Part shown: piece by piece, positions 34,995 through 44,813 of the stretch
Position numbering within the stretch: position 1 is the stretch's first letter
Layout: each line of letters opens with the position of its first letter
DNA from: Owenia fusiformis
Taxonomy: Eukaryota > Annelida > Polychaeta > Sabellida > Oweniidae
Assembly: GCA_903813345.2 (NCBI GenBank)
Contig: CAIIXF020000006.1
Location: forward strand, 4,173,096-4,237,095
Direction: 5' to 3'
DNA length: 64,000 nt
Notes under the pieces: model-generated
What the model saw: only the letters and a program-made list of their open reading frames with translations
Told to the model about the DNA's origin: nothing
The model's database searches: none
Made by a program: the position numbers and the translations under genes

Positions 34995-36380
34995 TTAGTT
35001 TTATAACTACAAGATTACAATGTTTTCGTCGTAAGAATTTATAAGATATGAAACAGGTATGGCAGTGAAACGCATTAGAAGGTATACTATTTCAATACAA
35101 CATTATACATATCATTATCACTTTACGAATTAAATAAATAAATTGCATCCTTATGTCAACGGGACATGTGACTTCGGTCGGGGATGGTTGATTGCTCGAT
35201 TACTTCTTTAATGAACGGGTACAGGTATATCACCGAATTATTAGGTCAATGAATAAGATACTTCAAATCTACTAGTCCATGGTATGACTTCCGAATATGA
35301 AGGATCAGTAGCACACTGTAGCGCAGCAACATTTTAAGCAATATTTATGAAGGTGCATATGTTTTGATTCTTTTAAAATACCATTTGCTGAAAAAACTTC
35401 CGGCTTTCGGGTCGGAAAATGTCTTTCATCACAAGGGGTAAATATTTTGATTCGAACTTGTTTGATTTTTCAAATATGAGTCAAGCCGATTCAACAAAAT
35501 TGTGTGGAATATTTAGGTAAGTTATGATTGGGAACATATTAGTTTTCTTACCATTTAAAACATTTTATTACCAGAATTTTTCCATATAATCGCAAGGGGT
35601 CAAACAACAAATTACTGTTCATGTTTTATAAAAGATAATACAATAACAAATAGGTAAGATTTATATCTAATTAAATGATACAGAGGTATTGGAATGTTCA
35701 TATATTCAAAGGGCATGCCTAATAATTAATTAGAGTCATATGTAATCGAACGCCTTACAATTCTTCCTCGACGTTACTGCTGGCTATCATCAAGCTTTCT
35801 GATGGTTGTTTCTTCTTTGACCTTACCGCTGGATACAATCAAATTTTAGGAAGATACTGATAACGATTTTTCTCAATTATTCATGAATTCGACCAAGTCT
35901 TGATGGTTGCTTTATAAGCAACTGAGCTATATCACTACGAGAAATAGAATAATAGCCGTAGTCCCAATTTGTCAAGGAAGAGTAACAGGCCCTCTTTTTT
36001 ATTGATAATTTTCACCGCCGAATCTCAAAACGTATTGAGACCCATTTTGTGAAAAACTAGCATAATTTAAGCATTTGTCATTCTAATATAAAAGTAATTC
36101 ATTTGTAGCATTTATCTTATTAATACCTGAGAAACAATACAAAACGTCGATACACAGCTGAATACACAGAAAAATAACCCCAAACTGATAGCTTAGAAAC
36201 CTAAATCATATATTTAAAATCATTTTGTATTATTTTCTGTTGCATTGTGTACTCCAAATTGTGAAAAATTGGGATTTTCTTTTTTGATAATTTTTGACCT
36301 CTGTTAATGGCAGGCATAATTCAGCCTAAAAGCCGAAATATTATATTAAACGGTTGCAATACAAATTATTAGGGGACATA

Positions 36381-37306
36381 GATTTAGATTATGAACTTTA
36401 TTACACATGCATATCCATAAAGGGTTAAGTGTACACAAAGTAAACACTAATTTTACAATAAATCAATAGAACAGAAAACAGCTGTATATATAACAACACA
36501 CACAATTAATGTTTCATAATGAATAAATAAGTAAATAAATGAACAAATAAAATATGTATCATTGATGAGCACATGAATTGTGATTGTGATACACGTCCAT
36601 TGTTTATGTCATATATCACACCCTTCTATGTTATATTACATTTATGAATAAATTCTGCTACAATTTCAATTTATTTATTTTCACAAGACATACAATATTG
36701 GGAAAAAGGGAATCCCCCTCCATGTTGAAAAGGTGTTTAATTGGATTGCCGTGTGATTCAAGTTTATCGAGCATTTGCTTTCTATAGTTGTATTTTTTAC
36801 ATGAAAGCATTATATGTTTTTCGTTTTCTATTAAATTGCAAACCTCGCAAATTCTTTCATCGATCTTTAATTTTGGGCGTTCGTATCCACCCGTTTCTAT
36901 TTTTAACTTGTGGTTACTGATACGAAACTTTGTTAGACTTCGTCGTAAATGCCCATTTGAATTTGAATCTAAATATGGTTCGAACCTGAAATTGCTTTTA
37001 AATATTTTGTACGTATTCAGTTTGCGACATTGGCCGTAATTCAATTGATTTCGCCAATAATCTTCAAAACGAATTTTTGATTAGAAACAACGGATGCGTC
37101 AATAGTATATTGTTTTACATCTAAATTATTATTGATGTTGCTGGGAGTATCTCCTGAAAACGATACTACCTCTAATTTATCCATTACACTTTTGAAATTC
37201 AGCATCCACGATGACTTGTTGGTGACTTGATTAGATTTGACTTGATAGGTCATTAGATGTAGAAAGTGCTTCTGATAATCAGATGTATGACGTATTTAAC
37301 ATGTGA
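36381..37306 (-). mobile_element. 5'-truncated LINE inserted in TIR element copy B
   Basis: The minus-strand 3' end is at the left, with taataaagttcataatct at about 36,383-36,402. The coding remnant lies at 36658-37255. Copy A of the host element shows no insert at the equivalent point between acata and gtaggtacgttaatg, which delimits the insertion to within a few bases. Confidence 0.75.
36658..37255 (-). pseudogene. LINE ORF C-terminal remnant with a frameshift
   Basis: The C-terminal tail of a non-LTR retrotransposon polyprotein. The frame from 37044 to 36658 contains RFEPYLDSNSNGHLRRSLT, LRISNHKLKIETGGY, then a zinc-like CEVC...H-x4-C (ERICEVCN...HIMLSC). An upstream frame ending at 37041 carries SSWMLNFKSVM and joins it only through a frameshift near 37,075. 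The same protein order (W.. then EPYLD, LRIS.HKLEIETGRY, C-x2-C, H, C) occurs in the LINE fragment at 61,658-62,314, so the two belong to one family. The endonuclease and reverse transcriptase domains are missing because of 5' truncation. Not functional. Confidence 0.8.
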
Positions 37307-37351
37307 AAACATGTATGTATGTTAATGTAAGGTCAAATATCGCTGCGCTAT

Positions 37352-37722
37352 CAGGAGGAGTGAGTAGCTCCCATAATTCTTTCATATTCTATCGTATTCG
37401 GGGATTCCCCATTACATCATCTCTTGCATCATCTCCAATCAAATTGCAGGATTCGATCACGTGAACAAACCTTAGCACGTGCTCTCTCAGTGCTGCGCAT
37501 GCGCAAAGTTAAAATTGAAATCGTGGGAATGGCGTCAACATCAGTTTACGGTAATACTATTGAAGTTACTCGATCCATACTTGTAGAGAATACTCATAAA
37601 ACTACAGTGAACATTTGGAGATCCATTTTAACGGCAAATTGAGGCCTGTTTATAAAATTTGTTTTCGAACGTGCTAATATGATAGGGCATCTTTGGGAAA
37701 TCTCCCCCCCCCCCCCCCCCTG
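37352..37722. mobile_element. hAT-like MITE, 371 bp, with 8-bp TSD
   Basis: Flanked by tgcgctat on both sides (37344-37351 and 37723-37730). Ends are cagg...cctg, the right one being a C-tract followed by ctg. An 8-bp duplication with CAG/CTG ends is characteristic of hAT elements. It interrupts the TIR of copy B exactly: without it, and with one copy of the duplication, the host TIR reads continuously as in copy A. The 72-codon frame inside (37424-37642) has no transposase motif. Confidence 0.85.
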
Positions 37723-37784
37723 TGCGCTATAGTATGCTACTGGCTCCTTTATTATACGTCCTAGAGATTTCATACCATGGACTA

Positions 37785-38281
37785 TACATGGGGGATTCAA
37801 ACCCAACAAACTGATCTTGTATCTTCGCTTATTTTCACCGAGACCGCAAGGTCGAGTTCTAAATCCAGTATACAATTAACAAGTTAATCATCGATCTTAG
37901 CCTCAAAATGCAAAATATTTTGAACGCATCTTCTGGCCTGCTGCCGTAGACGCGAAAACGTAATGCCATGTACTTAACTTTTATTGTAAACGTGTAATCG
38001 ATGAAAACGTCATCGTTAATCCATGGAAAATAGAAATTCAAAACATGGCAAATATAACAATCATATATTTCCATGATGTAATCTGAGTGGCTTTTATGAT
38101 AAAACACTGGTTATTTGCTTGCAAATTGACTTTAATGTAATGTAATGTTTGAGATAGATGTCGCATCATACATATTGCTAGTTTTTGAAATAGCCGTCAG
38201 AGGCGGGGCATAGTGAACAAAATTTTTGGTTGGTGACAAACGTAGATAATTTTTAGCAATTTTTTAAATATTTGAAATTCA
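37785..38281. other. Unannotated DNA upstream of the DIRS/Ngaro-like element
   Basis: The 5' end of the retroelement must lie in here, but I could not identify its terminal repeat. aatgtaatgtaatg occurs at about 38,136. Confidence 0.35.
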
Positions 38282-39382
38282 ATGTCTGAAACGGAACAAG
38301 GGGCAGTAGCCCGGAAATGTAGCAAATGTAATAACCCTACTAGGGGACATGAAGGACCATACGGGCCGAAATGTAACGTTCTCAAAGCGGAATATTCTGA
38401 ATATGATGATGACGTGGCGTCTGTGGATAACAAAATGGACGACGAAGCGCCACGCCCAGAACCCTGGATGGGAGCTATCATGCAGTTAAGCACGCAAATA
38501 TCGTCATTGGCTTTAACAACAGCATCTTTACAAAAAGGTCAGGAAGATCTTACAAGAGCCATCTCAAAAATTGAGGCCACGTTCAGTTCTAGCGACATTC
38601 ATCGACCAAAACCAACACAATCGTCAAATCAATCTACACCCGCTGAAAGTTTACAAACCCAAGCTTCATACAATGGTAGTCCAGTTGGCGTATCTCAAAA
38701 GGTTGTGAAAAATATTATATCTGGTGAGTACACCAACATGGTTGATTTATTACCCGTGAACTTATACAATCAGTCGATAGATATTATACAGGACGGCAAC
38801 CAAATACTGTGTTCAGACAACGGAGAACTGAAAATTCGTAAAAAACACAAACAATCATATATCAATTCGTTCATGGCATGGCTTTCTGCTTGGAATGTTT
38901 ATGAACAGATAGTTATGGAACATTCTCCGGGGGATTATACAGACCTTAGGAACTATAGATCTCACATCCAAGACTGTGATAAAAAATTCGTGTGGTCAGC
39001 GGTATACACTTACGACGTGAAATTTCGAATGAAATTGGGATCCACTAAATCCCATAAATTTGGATGTATTGATACGTTTCTGTATACAACCAATCTTGAT
39101 GCATCTGCAGTTAAACATACTAACAGATCGTCGTGCTACAGATGTAAGGGAGATCACCTTGTAGCCGATTGTACATTTCCCGAGACCAACAAGATGGAAG
39201 CGAATCAGACGTCGGAGAAAGCTGCGGGCAAATCGGGAGAAATCTGTCATAAGTTCCAAAACGGTGAATGTAACTTTGGAGCACGCTGTTTCCGAAAGCA
39301 TGTATGCAAAAACTGCAAAATTACGCAGTTGCCATTCTCCAAATGTGACTGTGGAAAGTCAAATGGAAATAAATCCATATAA
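38282..39382 (+). CDS. Gag-like protein of the DIRS/Ngaro element with zinc motifs
   Basis: A 366-residue protein expected to package element RNA. Near the N-terminus is a cysteine cluster (KCSKCNNPTRGHEG, then KC), followed by a Ser/Thr-rich linker. The middle region contains GEYTNMVDLLPVNLY, WLSAWNVYEQ and the aromatic-rich VWSAVYTYDVKFR, resembling gag-like proteins of DIRS/Ngaro elements. Two nucleic-acid-binding zinc motifs lie in the C-terminal third: a CCHC knuckle (CYRCKGDHLVADC) and a CCCH finger (CHKFQNGECNFGARCFRKH). The frame overlaps the next ORF by about 20 bases, suggesting coupled or shifted translation. The start ATG at 38282 is the first in frame after AT-rich leader sequence. 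The frame is intact. Confidence 0.85.
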   Translation: MSETEQGAVARKCSKCNNPTRGHEGPYGPKCNVLKAEYSEYDDDVASVDNKMDDEAPRPEPWMGAIMQLSTQISSLALTTASLQKGQEDLTRAISKIEATFSSSDIHRPKPTQSSNQSTPAESLQTQASYNGSPVGVSQKVVKNIISGEYTNMVDLLPVNLYNQSIDIIQDGNQILCSDNGELKIRKKHKQSYINSFMAWLSAWNVYEQIVMEHSPGDYTDLRNYRSHIQDCDKKFVWSAVYTYDVKFRMKLGSTKSHKFGCIDTFLYTTNLDASAVKHTNRSSCYRCKGDHLVADCTFPETNKMEANQTSEKAAGKSGEICHKFQNGECNFGARCFRKHVCKNCKITQLPFSKCDCGKSNGNKSI

Positions 39383-40976
39383 TCCCCTAAACCTTAACTA
39401 CCTAAAGTTATCTTTAAAACCACACCCAGATCAGGAACTAGTTCAACGGATCTTACACGACACCGAATTTGGAGTTAATTTAGGTTACTATGGGCCCAGG
39501 GCACCCAGGATTCATCCAAATTGGAAATCTACTAAAGTACACGGTGAAGCCGTGGAGGCCAGTATATTAAAGGATGTGCATATAGGACGTAAATCTGGTC
39601 CTTTTATTTCGAAACCCCTCGCAAACTTCGTCGGATCACCGATGGGCGCCTATATCAAGAAGCGCTCGGAACCTGTTAAGTACAGAATAATTCACGATTT
39701 ATCTTGGCCACCGGGCGAATCCATTAACGAATACATATCCAAAGATGAATACTCGTGTTCATACATTTCAGTAGACGACGCCATATCATTAGTAAAACGT
39801 AATGGACGTAATAGTTTGATGACGAAAATCGACCTTCAAGACGCGTTTAAACATATACCTGTGAGAAAGGAAGATTGGGAATTGTTAGGAACAACATGGG
39901 ACATGATAAATGATGACACCGACAAACAAATAACCGTTTATTTCGTAGATACGGTGATCCCATTCGGATCTCGAAGTTCGCCAAAAATCTTTTCTGACTT
40001 CGCGGATATTCTGCAGTTCATCATGTTGCGCAATGGAGCTTCAAATTGTATTCACTATCTTGATGATTACTTCACGTGCGGTCCTGCTGAAACAAATATT
40101 TGTCTTGATAATATGAACGTAATGCTAAGTACGTGTGATAAAGTAGGGTTCAAATGCAATGCTAAGAAAACCATCCGTCCCACTACATGTTTAGAGTTCT
40201 TAGGGATGGAAATAGATTCGGCAGATATGGAAATACGTATATCCGAAGAACGACTTCACGATATTTTCACGGAGTTAAAACGATGGAGGTATAGGTCTAG
40301 TGCATCTAAAAGAGAGGTCTTATCCCTCGTGGGAAAGCTTAACTTCATATGTCGGGTAATTCGATCGGGGAGAACCTTCTTGCGGCGCATGATAGACTTG
40401 TCATGCTCTGTAAAATATCTGCACTACAGAATCAAACTGAATTCATGTTTCAGATCAGACATCGAATGGTGGTTACAGTACTTGCCAACTTGGAATGGAA
40501 AATCACTATTCTACGAGGACCATTGGTCCGCGAGAGAGAAACTGGAATTGTTTACAGATGCTTCCAATACGAAATATGGCGCATATTACAATGGACAGTG
40601 GATCAAGGGAAACTTCAGCCAGTCGGAGATGCAACGAGCGATAGCATGGAAAGAACTCTACGCGATCGTTGTTGCAATCGCAACGTGGGGCGCACAATTA
40701 ACTCAAAAACGAATAACGCTGCGTTGCGATAACATGGCGATAGTGCACGTAATCAATAAGGGGACTAGCAGAGACAAACATATAATGGCCCTCGTGCGAG
40801 CACTATTTTTCTATTGCGCAATTAACCAATGCGAGTGTAGATGCGAACATGTTCCAGGTTGTTCCAATTCAATTTCCGATTCACTTAGTCGGAACCAAAT
40901 GGACAGGTTTTACAGTTTAGTGAATCCATCAGCAGCTGTTCAGTGTGAGCCTGCCACATTGCGGCTATTTTATTAA
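39363..40976 (+). CDS. Reverse transcriptase-RNase H of the DIRS/Ngaro element
   Basis: I place the start at ATG 39363 (MEINPYNPLN), overlapping the gag stop. The open frame extends upstream to 39264 but only over gag-coding sequence. RT motifs in order: YRIIHDLSWPPG, the first catalytic aspartate in TKIDLQDAFKHIPV (about 39,828), PFGSRSSPKIF, and HYLDDYF (about 40,053). RNase H follows with LFTDASN (D), WKELYAI (E), LRCDNMAIVHVINKG (D) and SDSLSR (D). All catalytic acids are present. The unspliced stop is at 40976. A donor-like t|gtgagc at 40944/40945 and an acceptor tttaatag ending at 41218 would remove 274 bases and join in phase to the tyrosine recombinase fragment. Introns of this kind have been reported in some DIRS-like elements. 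Confidence 0.9.
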   Translation: MEINPYNPLNLNYLKLSLKPHPDQELVQRILHDTEFGVNLGYYGPRAPRIHPNWKSTKVHGEAVEASILKDVHIGRKSGPFISKPLANFVGSPMGAYIKKRSEPVKYRIIHDLSWPPGESINEYISKDEYSCSYISVDDAISLVKRNGRNSLMTKIDLQDAFKHIPVRKEDWELLGTTWDMINDDTDKQITVYFVDTVIPFGSRSSPKIFSDFADILQFIMLRNGASNCIHYLDDYFTCGPAETNICLDNMNVMLSTCDKVGFKCNAKKTIRPTTCLEFLGMEIDSADMEIRISEERLHDIFTELKRWRYRSSASKREVLSLVGKLNFICRVIRSGRTFLRRMIDLSCSVKYLHYRIKLNSCFRSDIEWWLQYLPTWNGKSLFYEDHWSAREKLELFTDASNTKYGAYYNGQWIKGNFSQSEMQRAIAWKELYAIVVAIATWGAQLTQKRITLRCDNMAIVHVINKGTSRDKHIMALVRALFFYCAINQCECRCEHVPGCSNSISDSLSRNQMDRFYSLVNPSAAVQCEPATLRLFY

Positions 40977-41218
40977 GAGCATTTGTATTAATCATTAGAA
41001 CCGTAAATGAAAGTGATGAAGCCTACCGTGGATATAATTGTATATATGTTTCATTGATTCATTGAAGTTTTTTGTATTTCTTAAAATGTGATTTACGTGG
41101 TAACCTTACAGGTAGAAGTGATCATAATAATTAAACAGTATATATGCCGCAACTATGTATTTATTGAAAACCATCAATCTATTATCATAATGTGTACATA
41201 TTTTCTTTATTTTAATAG

Positions 41219-41439
41219 GTTCTTTGGAAGAATTGACCATTAAGTCAGAAATACTGGTTAGGAAGGGTTTACGTCCAAACACAGTTAAGACATACTCGTC
41301 AGGCCAAAAAGCGTTTATGGAATTTTGCAATAAGTTTGGTTTAAATTACCTCCCAACTGAAGATGAAACACTACTACTTTTTGTTACGTTTTGCTACGAA
41401 AAAGGTTTACGACATGGTACAATTCTTAACTACTTATAA
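41219..41439 (+). pseudogene. Tyrosine recombinase N-terminal fragment
   Basis: About 73 codons encoding the SAM-like core-binding domain of a tyrosine recombinase: LVRKGLRPNTVKTYSSGQ, FMEFCNKFGL, LLLFVTFCYEKGLRHGTI. It stops at TAA directly after LNYL, where relatives continue into the catalytic domain. The catalytic Arg, His and Tyr are therefore absent. The acceptor at 41211-41218 has a T-rich tract and gives a frame in phase with the RT-RNase H exon ending at 40944. Probably a decayed or truncated end of the element. Confidence 0.75.
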
Positions 41440-41737
41440 GTCCTGACTATTTGATAAAGGAAAAAACCATTTGTTCCTTTTATTTGAGTCAAAAAATAGA
41501 AAAACACCATTGTAAAATGTAATTTTTGAAATGAGATACTTTATTTCAGATAGACAATTTGTAAATTAAATAGCAACATTTATTTTATATTTGTAAATCA
41601 GTGTTAATACTTTAAGTTATTGCTTCCAATATATGCTAAAAATGTATCAAAAAGGTGAATCTGTTGGTTATAGAACTCTCTATACAAGAGGTAGTCCTTC
41701 AAGTGTAGAAATGTATAAAGAAGACCGAATAATTATC
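41440..41737. other. Unannotated DNA between retroelement and palindrome array
   Basis: No recombinase sequence continues here in any frame that I could recognise. Degenerate palindrome-like pieces start at about 41,665. Confidence 0.4.
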
Positions 41738-42560
41738 CGTATAGAAATTTCTATACGAAACAAGCTACTCATTCATATAGAAATTTCTATATTAGAGAAA
41801 TGGTTGCCGTTAGGAAATGCTGCCTGTATAGAAATTTCTATAGCAAACTCGATGACTATACGTATAGAAATTTCTATACGAGGCAAACTAACAATAGAAA
41901 AGATGCATACTTGGAAATGGTTACATGTTTCATGTGTATAGAAATTTCTATAGCATACCCTATAACTGTCCGTATAGAAATTTCTATACGAGGCAAGTTA
42001 ACAATGTATATAGAAATATCCATACTGGGGAAATGGCTGCATGGCTGGTATTCTCGATTACTATTCGTATAGAAATTTCTATACGAGGCAAACTAACAAT
42101 GTATATAGAAAGATGCATAGTTGGAAATGGTTGAACGTATCATGTGTATAGAAATTTCTATAGGATACCCTATAACTGTCCGTATAGAAATTTCTATACG
42201 AGGCAAACTAACAATGTATATAGAAAGACGCATACTTGGAAATGATTGAATGTATCATGTGTATAGAAATTTCTATAGCATACCCTATAACTGTCCGTAT
42301 AGAAATTTCTATACGAGGCAAGCTAACAATGTGTATTAAAAATATCCATACTAGGAAAATGGCTGCCCGTATGAAAAATTCTATAGCATATCCGATAACT
42401 GAAGCAAAGAAATTTCTATACGAGGCAAGTTAACAATGTTTATAGAAATATCTATACTAGAGGAATGACTGCCTGTATAGACATTTCTATAGCATACCCT
42501 ACAATTGTCCGTATATAATTTTTTATACGAGGCAAGTTAACAATATATATAGAAATTTAC
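41738..42560. repeat. Array of short perfect palindromes in ~110-bp units
   Basis: CGTATAGAAATTTCTATACG, a perfect 20-bp palindrome, recurs (about 41,738, 41,861, 41,974, 42,069, 42,181, 42,297). Between these are related dyads such as gtatagaaatttctatagc. Spacing alternates between about 35-40 and 75-80 bp, giving a higher-order unit near 110 bp joined by aggcaaactaacaatgtata. Later units decay. Peptide repeats predicted here (IEISIRGKL) are by-products. Confidence 0.9.
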
Positions 42561-43190
42561 GAGGCAAACTAACAATGTATTTGGGAATATGTATACTACG
42601 GAAATGGCTGACCTCATGACAAGGCAGCCGGGGTGAAAACAAAAAAGATAACAAGGTATCAAAGTAAGCAGGTACGATTTCTTTAGCCGGTCTAGTGATC
42701 TGTTAATTGTGTCCGTTGCCCATTTTAGTGATAAAGGTGGTGCCATGGTCCCTAGTCTCCCTATTAGCCACTGCACTTAGCATGTCTAAAAATCTTTGTG
42801 AATAACTGTCACAGACATGTGGACTGAACCCTGCCATGATGAGAACTGCTATTCTAAAAAGACCTCACATCACTTCTTCAATATAAACATGTTCACATTA
42901 GACAAAATGGTCTGTATGAATTTTGTATGTGGCCAAAAATCACAACCATAATACTTTAATTTTAGGCTGCCTCTATCAGAATACAAAATGACTGTCTTTA
43001 TAGAAATGTCCACATGAGACAAGATTGCGATCCATAAATAAGTTTTCTAGTTGAACTACTTTCAGTAACCATGAATGTTCTTAATCAGTAATAACTACAA
43101 CGTATACTAATATCCTATGTCGTATGTGCACAGTTATCTTACACAACATTGGTCATTTATAGAATCATACTGCGCCAAATCTCAGCCTAC
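42561..43190. other. Unannotated DNA
   Basis: Nothing supportable seen. Confidence 0.4.
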
Positions 43191-43504
43191 CGTCACTTCC
43201 AAGACCGTTATATTACGACCAGATGTGAGCATCATATCACGATGATATGGAATGTTGCAATGTTTTTGCGCTGATTTCAGAGAAATAGACTGATCGATGT
43301 GCTCTCGAATGTGTGCTTTCAATATTGCAAGATAAAGTAGATACATCAGATTCATGTATTGGTATAAGAAGATGAAGTCGAAAATTAGATCAATGTAAAC
43401 ATCGAGGTTGATAATAAAAAGTATCCAAATGTCCTTTGTTAGATCATATGGTATAAACTGTCCCCAGGGTTGAAAATGGAAGTTTTCAGATCTGCAGCGA
43501 TTCA
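43191..43504 (-). CDS. Candidate internal exon, hydrophobic protein
   Basis: The minus-strand frame is bounded by a good acceptor (pyrimidine-rich tract ending ttttttttcag at 43505) and a donor-like g|gtaggc at 43190. It gives 2 bases plus 104 codons. It begins NRCRSENFHFQPWGQFIPY, passes through a long hydrophobic and aromatic region (from about WILFIINL to LLYLAIL), then KAHIREHIDQSISLKSAQKH and ends GRNITVLEVT. This composition suits a membrane protein exon more than random AT-rich sequence. I do not recognise the family and found no adjoining exon. It is on the same strand as the 44.8-54.9 kb gene but downstream of its stop. Confidence 0.3.
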
Positions 43505-43815
43505 CTGAAAAAAAGATAAACAAAGAATTATTATAATGATTAGCTTCAACTAATGCCTTGAAAATAAGTACATGGGTGTGATGGGTTCCCATTGCAACTT
43601 CTTAAAGTTTGTTTCCACTTAAATATTGTAATTGAATGGCTATCACTCTGAAAATGGACTTCTTAAAAAACATATGGAGTGAATTCAATGATTCTAACCA
43701 TTATTTCTCTAAATAATATGTCTGTAACAAATAGGAATTGATAATATGGTAGTAATATAATGAAAGTAATGTTAGCTTTAAAGCTTTTGATTAGTAGTTT
43801 TCATTACTACATTAT

Positions 43816-44808
43816 ACAGGGCGTATCAAAAAAATGCAACAAGTAATTATCTCGTAAAATTCCAAGACTACTGATGACTACATGAATTTCATTTGATGTA
43901 CCATAAAGCCACGTCTCTCCTCTTTGCAATGATATGTCATTCATTCACATGTGGTAATGGTTGGGTGAGAAATCCTTCCATTTGCACAGTGGGTCAAAAT
44001 CGACTCTGGGCCAAGTTTTAGATATTGCAAAAATCAGTGCAAGGGCTAATTGCCAATGGAAGTTCCTCTGACTTCAATTGTTGTGACTTTTTCTTTTGGA
44101 GCTATCTCAGGAGCATCTGTGCTCACAATTCCTCCACCAGATATTGCAAAACCTCGAGAAAGAATTGCCCATGGGCTGCTTTTCTCTGCTTTAACCCACA
44201 GATGACTCAGGGCTGAACCATGCATGACATGGAGAGATGAGCGCTTCTTTATGTAAAAAGAAGTGGTGGCAATTTGGAGGGGTATAGGATGTATTCTTGC
44301 AAGAGTATGAGTATGAATACTTTACTGTCTATGCCACACCTGTCACACCTTCTTCCATTGGCCCCTATGCCCCTTGTACTGACTTTTGCAATGTTTAAAA
44401 CTTGGGTCCGAGCTGAAATTTGACCCACTTTACAAAATTAATGGTTATTCGGCCAGCCATGACTCTCTGTGGATGAATGATATTCCATTGCAAAGAGGAG
44501 TAATTTGGCTTTTTGGTACATTTAATGAAAAGGATGCAGTCAGCATTGGTTTTATGTTTTCTTCCAATTTTGCATCGAGCTTCGTACACTGACTTTTGCG
44601 ATGTTTATAACTTGGTCAAAAGCTAATTTTGGCCTACTTGGCAAATGGAATGATTACTCGCCCAACCATGACCAAATATCAATGAATGATATATCAATGT
44701 AAAGAGGAGACACATGGCTTTATGGTGCATTTAATGAAATCAATGCTGTTATCACTGGTTTTGTGCTTTTCCGAGATAACAATCTGTTGCGTTTTTTGAC
44801 ACGCACTG
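43816..44808. mobile_element. Mariner-like MITE, 993 bp, TA-flanked
   Basis: Left end TA-cagggcgtatcaaaaaaatg (TA at 43814-43815). The right end is its inverted counterpart, cgttttttgacacgcactg-TA (TA at 44809-44810). TIRs starting cagggtgt-like with TA duplication are typical of the Tc1/mariner superfamily. The interior is unusual: two direct and one inverted subrepeats of about 190 bp share tttgcaatgtaaagaggaga-like, tggctttatggt and caaccatgac segments. There is no transposase frame. It abuts the stop codon of the minus-strand gene (44814), so it probably supplies that gene's 3' untranslated region. Confidence 0.8.
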
Positions 44809-44813
44809 TATTA

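Larger units (their letters stand above)
35273..37784 (-). mobile_element. TIR element family 'tagtccat', copy B, split by two insertions
   Basis: Inverted relative of 20040-21344. It starts tagtccatggtatgacttcc and ends cataccatggacta, with tac on each side (35270-35272, 37785-37787). The body runs 35273-36380, then continues after a LINE fragment (36381-37306) at 37307-37351, and again after a hAT-like element (37352-37722) at 37731-37784. Comparison with copy A fixes the order: the TIR element arrived first, and the other two inserted later. Confidence 0.8.
38282..41439 (+). mobile_element. DIRS/Ngaro-like tyrosine-recombinase retrotransposon, truncated
   Basis: The order is gag-like ORF (38282-39382), RT-RNase H ORF (39363-40976) and an N-terminal piece of a tyrosine recombinase (41219-41439). 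This order and the RT type (YLDD, followed by an RNase H with FTDAS...CDN...SDSLSR) mark the DIRS/Ngaro order rather than LTR elements. There is no protease, DDE integrase or LTR. The recombinase stops before its catalytic R-H-R-Y region, so this copy cannot integrate. Terminal split or inverted repeats were not found. Confidence 0.85.

Noticed and set aside
38197-40732. Open frames overlapping the DIRS/Ngaro gag and RT genes in other frames
   Set aside because: Shadows of genes with clear catalytic motifs.
41633-42433. Peptide repeats containing IEISIRGKL in the palindrome array
   Set aside because: Translations of the repeated 20-bp palindrome. Frames shift between units.
41738-42560. CRISPR-like array (repeats with spacers)
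   Set aside because: Eukaryotic context, no cas genes, linkers are themselves repeated, and the repeats are palindromes within ~110-bp units.
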